DNA from: Fervidibacter sinensis
Lineage (GTDB): Bacteria; Armatimonadota; Fervidibacteria; Fervidibacterales; Fervidibacteraceae
Length of the DNA: 64,000 nt
Strand: one strand, 5' to 3'
Assembly (NCBI GenBank): GCA_032161045.1
Contig: JAVHTH010000004.1
Shown here piece after piece: positions 58,771 through 64,000 of this stretch (positions are counted from its first letter, which is position 1; every line of letters begins with the position of its first letter). The notes under the pieces were generated by a model. The model ran no database searches, had not been told where the DNA came from, and saw nothing but the letters and a program-made list of their open reading frames with translations. The position numbers and the translations under genes are program-made.

Positions 58771-59235
58771 TTATTCTGCGGGCACAGGGACCCGCGTTGC
58801 GGTGAGAGAAAGAGGTTGAGGCATTTGAGCCTGATGAGGATGGTTAGGACCGCGATAAATTTTCAATCGCTTCAACATCCTCGCCCTCAACCGATTCTTT
58901 GGCAGCATTTTTGAAACTGCCAGTTCAATCACTCGCTCTGGGCGGTTCTCAAGCATCCATCGGTAACTGTAAGCCTTAAGGTTGCCCAATCGCCCTGAGT
59001 GACGATAATGGAATTTTTGCTCCAACTTTTTGCCCGTCAATTTCACTTTCTCAGCGTTGACGACAATAACGAAATCGCCGATGTCCAGATTGGGTTGCCA
59101 TTGTGGTTTGTGCTTGCCCATCAAAATGCGAGCGATCTCGCTGGCGAGCCGTCCCAAAATTTTGCCTTCCGCATCAACGACCCACCAGCGTCGCTCAACG
59201 GTTTTCGGGTTGATCCAAGTCGTTTTGTTCGCCAT
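58771..59235 (-). CDS. rplM: 50S ribosomal protein L13
   Basis: A 154-residue protein with the L13 core: WWVVDAEGKILGRLASEIAR, GDFVIVVNAEKVKLTGKKLE and the late AVSKMLPKNRLRARMLKRLK and YRGPNHPH. An 18-residue tail follows the usual end. The ATG at 59235 is 7-8 nt after GGGGGAAG; the TTG two codons upstream is less likely. rplM and rpsI form the usual pair. Confidence 0.96.
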   Translation of the reverse strand: MANKTTWINPKTVERRWWVVDAEGKILGRLASEIARILMGKHKPQWQPNLDIGDFVIVVNAEKVKLTGKKLEQKFHYRHSGRLGNLKAYSYRWMLENRPERVIELAVSKMLPKNRLRARMLKRLKIYRGPNHPHQAQMPQPLSLTATRVPVPAE

Positions 59236-59251
59236 GACCAAACTTCCCCCT

Positions 59252-59794
59252 TTACGGTGTTGTCGGTTGGATTCCTCTTTGTTGCATCGCCATTTCCAAT
59301 AGCCGCCTCAAATGGGCAACTTCCTCTCTCAATTGCTCTGTCTGGGCTTCAACAACTTTCTGCCTCGTTTGCGTCTCCTTAATCATCTCCGTAACATCCA
59401 AGCGGTCCAAAACCCGCTGCAAACCCATTTGAGTGTGTCTTTGCGCTTCCAATAACTCCTTGATAGCCTGCCAGACTTTTGAAAATTCTTCCGCCGTTTG
59501 TTGTTGAAAGGCAACAATTTGCTGTTGCACAGCGGCAAACCGCTTATCCATTTGCTGCTGCAAAGCGGTAAACCGTTCGTCCATTTGCCGTTGCAAAGCA
59601 GCAAACCGCTCATCGTTTTGTCGCTGCATTGTCTCCATTTGCCTTTGCAAATTCTGGATAAGTTCGCCGTGATGTTGCAAAGTCACCTGAATTGCTTTCA
59701 ATTCAGGCACAAGCAAGTCTTGAATAACCTGCCTTAGCCCTTCCACAAAACTTTTCGGGTTGTCAACTTGCTCCTTCTTCTTCCTCTGAGCCAT
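59252..59794 (-). CDS. Coiled-coil protein with 11-residue repeats
   Basis: A 180-residue, almost fully helical, hydrophilic protein. Residues about 60-98 are 11-residue units: QNDERFAALQR, QMDERFTALQQ, QMDKRFAAVQQ. Such hendecads form long right-handed or straight coiled coils. No membrane segment or catalytic motif was seen. It begins inside truA (32-bp overlap) and ends 16 bp before rplM, in a place where ribosomal-protein operons usually have no such gene. Function unknown. Confidence 0.65.
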   Translation of the reverse strand: MAQRKKKEQVDNPKSFVEGLRQVIQDLLVPELKAIQVTLQHHGELIQNLQRQMETMQRQNDERFAALQRQMDERFTALQQQMDKRFAAVQQQIVAFQQQTAEEFSKVWQAIKELLEAQRHTQMGLQRVLDRLDVTEMIKETQTRQKVVEAQTEQLREEVAHLRRLLEMAMQQRGIQPTTP

Positions 59795-60548
59795 TATCGT
59801 CGTCCCTCCTTCTCCCGTATTTCACCTGCATCAAACATAAGCCGTGTGGCGGTGCGGTTTTCCCTGCTACTGTCCTGTCACGGGCTTTAAGGATAGCCTC
59901 CATATCTTTGGGCTTCCTTCGCCCCAATCCGATTTCAACCAGTGTCCCGACAATGATGCGAGCCATGTGGTAAAGGAAAGCGTTTGCTTCCATCGTGATT
60001 GCAATGACACCGTCGCGTTTGACAACGGTAATCCGCTTCATCTCCCTAACGGTAGAACCCAAGTCACTGCCACTGGCGTGGAAGGAAGCGAAATCGTGAA
60101 CTCCGATTAGAAACTGCGCTGCTCGTTTCATCGCTTCTACATCTAACGGTTCCACAATGTGCCATGCGTATCTTCGCAACAACACTGATGGGACTGGACG
60201 ATTGTCAATCAAGTAGCGATAGACACGACTGGTAGCATCAAAGCGCGGATGGAAATTAGGACTAACTTGTGTTGCTTTTTTGGCGACGATATCTGCTGGC
60301 AAGAGAGAGTTAAGGGCTAATGGCAGTCGCTCAACTGGGATAGGACAACTCGTCCAAAAACTGACAACTTGACCTTCAGCGTGGACCCCAGTATCTGTTC
60401 GCCCTGCCGCTTTAACGCTTACGGGATGTCCCAACAAAGTTGTCAAGGTGCGTTCCAACTCCTCTTGGACAGTTCTCAATCCCTTTTGGCGCTGAAAGCC
60501 ATGGAAATCCGTGCCATCGTAGCCAATGACTAACTTAATGTGCCTCAT
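59763..60548 (-). CDS. truA: tRNA pseudouridine(38-40) synthase TruA
   Basis: A 261-residue enzyme. The catalytic aspartate is in AAGRTDTGVHAEGQVVSF; other family parts are IGYDGTDFHGFQRQ, SRVYRYLIDNR and ANAFLYHMARIIVGTLVEIG. The C-terminal 17 residues are acidic (DDDNGSEEEEG) and overlap the coiled-coil gene start. It follows rplQ by 43 bp, as truA often does. Confidence 0.95.
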   Translation of the reverse strand: MRHIKLVIGYDGTDFHGFQRQKGLRTVQEELERTLTTLLGHPVSVKAAGRTDTGVHAEGQVVSFWTSCPIPVERLPLALNSLLPADIVAKKATQVSPNFHPRFDATSRVYRYLIDNRPVPSVLLRRYAWHIVEPLDVEAMKRAAQFLIGVHDFASFHASGSDLGSTVREMKRITVVKRDGVIAITMEANAFLYHMARIIVGTLVEIGLGRRKPKDMEAILKARDRTVAGKTAPPHGLCLMQVKYGRRRDDDNGSEEEEGAS

Positions 60549-60555
60549 AGGCTTT

Positions 60556-60576
60556 GAGCGTTATGCGTTGAGCATT
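60556..60576. repeat. Three NNGCRTT heptamers between rplQ and truA
   Basis: GAGCGTT, ATGCGTT, GAGCATT in phase, a short relative of the tract at 37084-37111. Confidence 0.5.
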
Positions 60577-60591
60577 CAGAAAACATTTGCT

Positions 60592-60954
60592 TCATTCAAC
60601 GAGCATTAAGACGGCTTCCTGAGCAGCGTCGCCTCTTCGCACACCCGCTTTGATTACGCGGGTGTAGCCTCCGTTTCGGTCTTTGTATTTAGGTGCGATT
60701 TCTCGGAAAAGTTTGGTGACGACTTGGCGACGCAACGGGTTAGGAATGTATTCAGCGACAAGACGACGGGCAGCGACAGTATCTTCTTTAGCGATTGTGA
60801 TCAGTTTCTCCGCAATTCGCTGTGCTGCCTTCGCTCTCGTGTAGGTCGTCTCAATTTTCTCGTGGATGAAGAGCGACGCGACCAAGTTTCTCAACATGGA
60901 CTTTCGGTGAGAAGGAAATCGTCCAAGCAGTTTGTAGTCCTTCTTGTGGCGCAT
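60592..60954 (-). CDS. rplQ: 50S ribosomal protein L17
   Basis: A 120-residue protein starting MRHKKDYKLLGRFPSHRKSM; the L17 pattern LRNLVASLFIHEKIETTYTR and GYTRVIKAGVRRGDAAQEAV is complete. The ATG at 60954 (RBS GGGGTGAG) is preferred over an upstream GTG in rpoA. It begins 4 bp after the rpoA stop codon. Confidence 0.96.
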   Translation of the reverse strand: MRHKKDYKLLGRFPSHRKSMLRNLVASLFIHEKIETTYTRAKAAQRIAEKLITIAKEDTVAARRLVAEYIPNPLRRQVVTKLFREIAPKYKDRNGGYTRVIKAGVRRGDAAQEAVLMLVE

Positions 60955-60958
60955 CTTT

Positions 60959-61927
60959 TCACTCACCCCACTCCTCACGGAAGGAATAACCGAGTTCGCG
61001 CAACCTTTCCTCTATTTGCTGTAACGACTGCTCTCCAAGCCCAGAAACTCGTTCCAAAAGTTCCTCGCGAGTGTAACTCGTCAACTCTTGGATTGTCGTG
61101 ATGCCGTTTCGGCGGAGCACATTGATGATGCGTGTTGGCAACCCCAGCCGCTCAATAGGCTCACCTGTGGGAAGCATTCCTTCTTCAACCCCTAATTCTT
61201 GCAAGACAAACTGTCGCCCCATGCCCAGCGGCTGGAACAACCTCAAGTGCTCAATGAGCAATTGCGCTGCTTCCACAACGGCTTGATCTGGCTCAATTGC
61301 TCCATTCGTCCAAACTTCCAAAATCAGCCTGTCGTAGTCGCTGCGGACGCCAACTCGGATTGGTTCAACGATGAAGTTGACTTTCTTCACAGGCGAGAAA
61401 ATCGCATCAACGGGGATTGTGCCTAATGGGAGTTTGGACCTGTCAATCCTCTCCAAAGGCAAGTAACCCTTGCCGACCCTAATGGTCAGTTGCATGTCCA
61501 AAGATGCCTTGCTGTCCGTCAAGGTTGCAATATGGACTTCTGGGTTAGCGACCTCAAAACCGTAGGGCATTTGGATGTCAGCGCCCGTAACTTCACCTTC
61601 ACCACGAACTTGAATTCGCGCGGTGTAAGGGATTCTCGGGTTAATGGTCGGCAAAGGGCGGATAGCGACTTCCTTCAGGTTCAAGATAATCTCAAGGACA
61701 TCTTCCTTAACGCCCGGGATGGTGGTGTATTCGTGAGGAACCCCTTCAATCCACACCTCCGTGATCGCAGCCCCCATAATGTCGTTGAGCAAAGTTCGTC
61801 GCAAAGCGTTCCCAAGAGTTGTTCCCAGCCCGGGTTCAAGAGGGGCAATTTCGTATTTCGCGTAACGGGCTTCTCTCATCAATTCTTTGATTTGCGGCAT
61901 CACTAACAACCTTTCCATCGTCAACAT
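60959..61927 (-). CDS. rpoA: RNA polymerase subunit alpha
   Basis: A 322-residue protein. The N-terminal dimerisation domain has FEVANPEVHIATL and LEPGLGTTLGNALRRTLLND, and the C-terminal domain has the helix-hairpin-helix IERLGLPTRIINVLRRNGIT and ERVSGLGEQSLQQIEERL, which contacts promoters and activators. GGAGGCG lies 8 nt before the ATG at 61927. It stands between rpsD and rplQ in the alpha operon. Confidence 0.96.
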   Translation of the reverse strand: MLTMERLLVMPQIKELMREARYAKYEIAPLEPGLGTTLGNALRRTLLNDIMGAAITEVWIEGVPHEYTTIPGVKEDVLEIILNLKEVAIRPLPTINPRIPYTARIQVRGEGEVTGADIQMPYGFEVANPEVHIATLTDSKASLDMQLTIRVGKGYLPLERIDRSKLPLGTIPVDAIFSPVKKVNFIVEPIRVGVRSDYDRLILEVWTNGAIEPDQAVVEAAQLLIEHLRLFQPLGMGRQFVLQELGVEEGMLPTGEPIERLGLPTRIINVLRRNGITTIQELTSYTREELLERVSGLGEQSLQQIEERLRELGYSFREEWGE

Positions 61928-62012
61928 GTTCAGGTCGCCTCCGTCACTTTGGCATCAAGCCGAACATTGCGGTTGAATTCCCGCAGTTCGGCTTGTATTG
62001 AGTTCAAACCGA

Positions 62013-62636
62013 TTATCGGGAGTAGAACTCAACGACCAAGTTTTCGTCAACAGGCACATCAATTTGGTCGCGAGTAGGCAAACTCAAAACCCGTCCGGTC
62101 AATGTGTTTGTGTCACGACTCAGCCACGATGGGACCGTCCAATCCCCTCGCACCTCAAGTGCCCTTTGAACATCAGGATTGTCGTGCATGTCCTCCTTGA
62201 CGGCAATGACATCTCCAACATCAACCAAGTAGGAAGGAATATCAACGGTTTGTCCGTTCACAGTGACATGCCCGTGCACGACCAATTGCCGGGCGTGGTT
62301 TCGCGAAAGGGCAAAACCTAAACGGTAAACAACATTGTCAAGACGGCGCTCAAGCAATTGCAAGAAGTTCTCACCAGTGTTGCCCGGCATCTTGGTTGCC
62401 ATCTCAAAATAGCGAACGAACTGTTCCTCACGGACATTGTAAATTCGCCTCAGTTTTTGCTTTTCCCTTAATCGCTTCCCGTATTCGGTTTGCTTTCGCC
62501 TCAACTCACCGTGTTGTCCCGGCGGTTGCCTTCTTCTGTCCAAAACGCATTTCGTCACACACTTCTCGCCCTTCAAGAACAACTTCACACCTTCTCTCCG
62601 GCATAAGCGACAAACAGGACCGATGTAGCGTCCCAT
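62013..62636 (-). CDS. rpsD: 30S ribosomal protein S4 (zinc-binding form)
   Basis: A 207-residue primary 16S rRNA-binding protein. The N-terminal cysteines CRLC and CVTKC (residues 9-31) make the zinc-binding C+ form. The S4 RNA-binding domain contains RLDNVVYRLGFALSRNHARQ and VHGHVTVNGQTVDIPSYLV. GGAGGCG precedes the ATG. It lies in the usual position between rpsK and rpoA. Confidence 0.96.
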   Translation of the reverse strand: MGRYIGPVCRLCRREGVKLFLKGEKCVTKCVLDRRRQPPGQHGELRRKQTEYGKRLREKQKLRRIYNVREEQFVRYFEMATKMPGNTGENFLQLLERRLDNVVYRLGFALSRNHARQLVVHGHVTVNGQTVDIPSYLVDVGDVIAVKEDMHDNPDVQRALEVRGDWTVPSWLSRDTNTLTGRVLSLPTRDQIDVPVDENLVVEFYSR

Positions 62637-62660
62637 GCAATCGTTCGCCTCCTTGCAAAA

Positions 62661-63062
62661 CTAAACTCTTCTTCGCCCCGCTGGTCTGCAGCCGTTGTGG
62701 GGCGTTGGGGTGATGTCTTTAATTGTGCCGATTTCAAAACCCAACGCTTGCAAAGCCCGGACCGCTGTGTCTCGCCCCGGACCGGGACCCTTGACAAGGA
62801 TGTCAAGTTTTTTAACTCCCATGTCCATCGCTTTCTTCCCAGCAGTTTGTGCCGCCAATTGAGCGGCATAAGGTGTCCCTTTCTTCGTCCCTTTAAAACC
62901 AACTGTCCCACCGCTTGCCCAAACCAGCGTGTTACCTTGTGGGTCTGTGATGGTCACAATCGTGTTGTTGTAGGTTGACTGTATGTGGGCAATGGCATGT
63001 GTGATTACTCTTCTTTCCCTTCGCCGTCTCTGACCTCTTCTCGCTGTTCTTTTTTGAGCCAT
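62661..63062 (-). CDS. rpsK: 30S ribosomal protein S11
   Basis: A 133-residue protein with the S11 core: HIQSTYNNTIVTITDPQGNT, GFKGTKKGTPYAAQLAAQTA, VKGPGPGRDTAVRALQALGF and DITPTPHNGCRPAGRRRV. A basic N-terminus precedes it. Standard place in the cluster. Confidence 0.97.
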   Translation of the reverse strand: MAQKRTARRGQRRRRERRVITHAIAHIQSTYNNTIVTITDPQGNTLVWASGGTVGFKGTKKGTPYAAQLAAQTAGKKAMDMGVKKLDILVKGPGPGRDTAVRALQALGFEIGTIKDITPTPHNGCRPAGRRRV

Positions 63063-63155
63063 TATTTCCGCACCTCCATTGTGAACGGGCGTTAAAGTAT
63101 GCCATGCCGTTTAGACAATGTTTAGGTCGCAGTTTCAAACGCCAACAATCACTGA

Positions 63156-63545
63156 TTAACCTTTCTTCTTTGACCGCTTGCCTTTCTTCGTCCCAACGGT
63201 CTTTCTTGGACCTTTGCGGGTTCTCGCATTTGAACGAGTTCGCTGTCCGCGCACAGGCAAACCTGCCAAGTGCCTTCGTCCTCTGTAGCACCCGATGTCA
63301 ATGAGCCGTTTAATGTTCTCGGCAATTTCGCGGCGCAAATCTCCTTCAACCTTGTAGTTGCGCTCAATGTAGTCACGAAGCCTTGCCAATTCCTCGTCAC
63401 TGAGTTCCCCCAATTTTCTCATAGGGTCAATTCCGACGGCTTCACAGGCTTTAATTGCCAAAGTCCGTCCTACCCCATAGATGTAAGTCAACCCCACAAA
63501 CAAGCGTTTGTTGTCGGGAATGTCAACGCCCGCAATTCGCGCCAT
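63156..63545 (-). CDS. rpsM: 30S ribosomal protein S13
   Basis: A 129-residue protein beginning MARIAGVDIPDNKRLFVGLT; the S13 signatures IYGVGRTLAIKACEAVGID and GLPVRGQRTRSNARTRKGPR are complete, followed by a Lys-rich tail. It is 12 bp after rpmJ. Confidence 0.97.
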   Translation of the reverse strand: MARIAGVDIPDNKRLFVGLTYIYGVGRTLAIKACEAVGIDPMRKLGELSDEELARLRDYIERNYKVEGDLRREIAENIKRLIDIGCYRGRRHLAGLPVRGQRTRSNARTRKGPRKTVGTKKGKRSKKKG

Positions 63546-63557
63546 TCATCGGTCACC

Positions 63558-63674
63558 TCACTTGCCTTGCCTTTGTTTGTGTTTAGGGCGCTCGCAAATC
63601 ACATAAATGCGCCCTCTCCTGCGAACGATTTTGCACTTGTCACACATTTTTTTGACAGACGGTCTCACTTTCAT
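63558..63674 (-). CDS. rpmJ: 50S ribosomal protein L36
   Basis: A 38-residue gene. It reads MKVRPSVKKMCDKCKIVRRR and ends KHKQRQGK, with the zinc ligands C11, C14, C27 and H32 (CxxC...C....H form) of the C+ type L36. It lies between infA and rpsM, its common position. Confidence 0.96.
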   Translation of the reverse strand: MKVRPSVKKMCDKCKIVRRRGRIYVICERPKHKQRQGK

Positions 63675-63705
63675 CTTCGTCTCCCCCTAACAGCAGTTTC
63701 GTTCA

Positions 63706-63924
63706 TCACCTTACTCGGTAAACGATTCTCCCTCTCTTTGGGTCGTAAGGCGAAATTTCAACTTTCACCCTATCGCCGGGGACGATGCGGATAAAATGAA
63801 CCCGCATTCGCCCCGAAACATGAGCCAACACTTCTTGCCCGTTATCCAAAACAACCTTAAAAGTCGCGTTTGGCAACGCCTCTTTAACTGTCCCTTCAAC
63901 CTCAATTGCTTTCTCCTTCGGCAT
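63706..63924 (-). CDS. infA: Translation initiation factor IF-1
   Basis: A 72-residue OB-fold protein: IEVEGTVKEALPNATFKVVL, VLAHVSGRMRVHFIRIVPGD and VKVEISPYDPKRGRIVYRVR. The ATG at 63924 follows GGGAGGCAGGGAAG; the frame extends to 63951, but that lacks support. First gene of the ribosomal cluster in this window. Confidence 0.96.
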   Translation of the reverse strand: MPKEKAIEVEGTVKEALPNATFKVVLDNGQEVLAHVSGRMRVHFIRIVPGDRVKVEISPYDPKRGRIVYRVR

Positions 63925-63947
63925 CTTCCCTGCCTCCCAAATCTCGC

Positions 63948-64000
63948 TCAAGTTTCATCAAAATTAACCCCGCCAAAGGTCATCTTCACCGTTGGGACCA
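63948..64000 (-). CDS. Possible C-terminal end of the gene upstream of infA
   Basis: The minus strand at the window edge has an open frame VPTVKMTFGGVNFDE then Thr and TGA at 63948. Genes upstream of infA are often map or adk, but these residues are too few to name it. Another frame ends GEDDLWRG before TAA, so the choice of frame is uncertain. Confidence 0.25.
   Translation of the reverse strand, partial: VPTVKMTFGGVNFDET

Overview
The window is bacterial chromosome of medium GC content, gene dense, with no prophage, CRISPR array or recognisable transposase. The organism looks like a diderm (kdtA/waaA, an lptB/lptF-type operon, L,D-free envelope genes) outside the well-known phyla. The H-x9-DG pseudopilin (DUF1559-like), FecR/CHASE2-cyclase pair, secreted Gly/Pro/Met-rich proteins and abundant palindromic repeats fit Armatimonadota, perhaps a Fervidibacter-like thermophile. 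This placement is inference from gene content only; there is no rRNA gene in the window.

Layout. 1-11.1 kb: a cut LysR regulator, a radical SAM protein, an FG-GAP/VCBS surface protein, a large secreted Gly/Pro/Met-rich protein, a TerC-type exporter, lspA, a FecR protein divergent from a CHASE2 adenylate cyclase, and an MFS transporter. 11.2-21.1 kb, all minus strand: an information-processing block running from two paralogous Gly/Pro/Met-rich exported proteins through dnaG, rpoD, tRNA-Met, dnaX and rlmN to mutL. 21.2-30.9 kb: greA, an orphan FecE/BtuD-type ATPase, a prenyl synthase with xseA/xseB, a pseudopilin gene interrupted by one in-frame TGA, and a 1301-residue hybrid sensor kinase. 31-46.3 kb is the repeat-rich part: mfd, a serine hydrolase, waaA, a purine permease, an aldo/keto reductase and a 1546-codon glycosidase-like gene. 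Mfd and the giant gene carry repeat-derived peptides in frame. 46.4-52.8 kb: a DUF433/DUF5615 toxin-antitoxin-like pair between two copies of the giant gene's 3' end, then a plus-strand run of envelope and KaiC-like genes. 52.8-64 kb, minus strand: the LPS-transport operon, tRNA-Gln (plus strand), an NlpC/P60 hydrolase, a deacetylase-like gene, and the conserved cluster infA-rpmJ-rpsM-rpsK-rpsD-rpoA-rplQ-truA-(coiled-coil gene)-rplM-rpsI.

The most unusual signal is the set of small repeats. There are three kinds: (i) 79-bp palindromic elements, three of them in the same frame of one gene and a half copy at the rlmN/mutL junction; (ii) GGAGGG-plus-hairpin elements that also lie inside genes as 57-60 bp frame-preserving units; (iii) 28-bp tracts made of four heptamers, with several different consensus sequences. 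Together they look like a population of small elements that enter both intergenic and coding DNA, reminiscent of the Rickettsia palindromic elements. Start codons here were chosen mostly from visible Shine-Dalgarno sequences, which often point to TTG or GTG.
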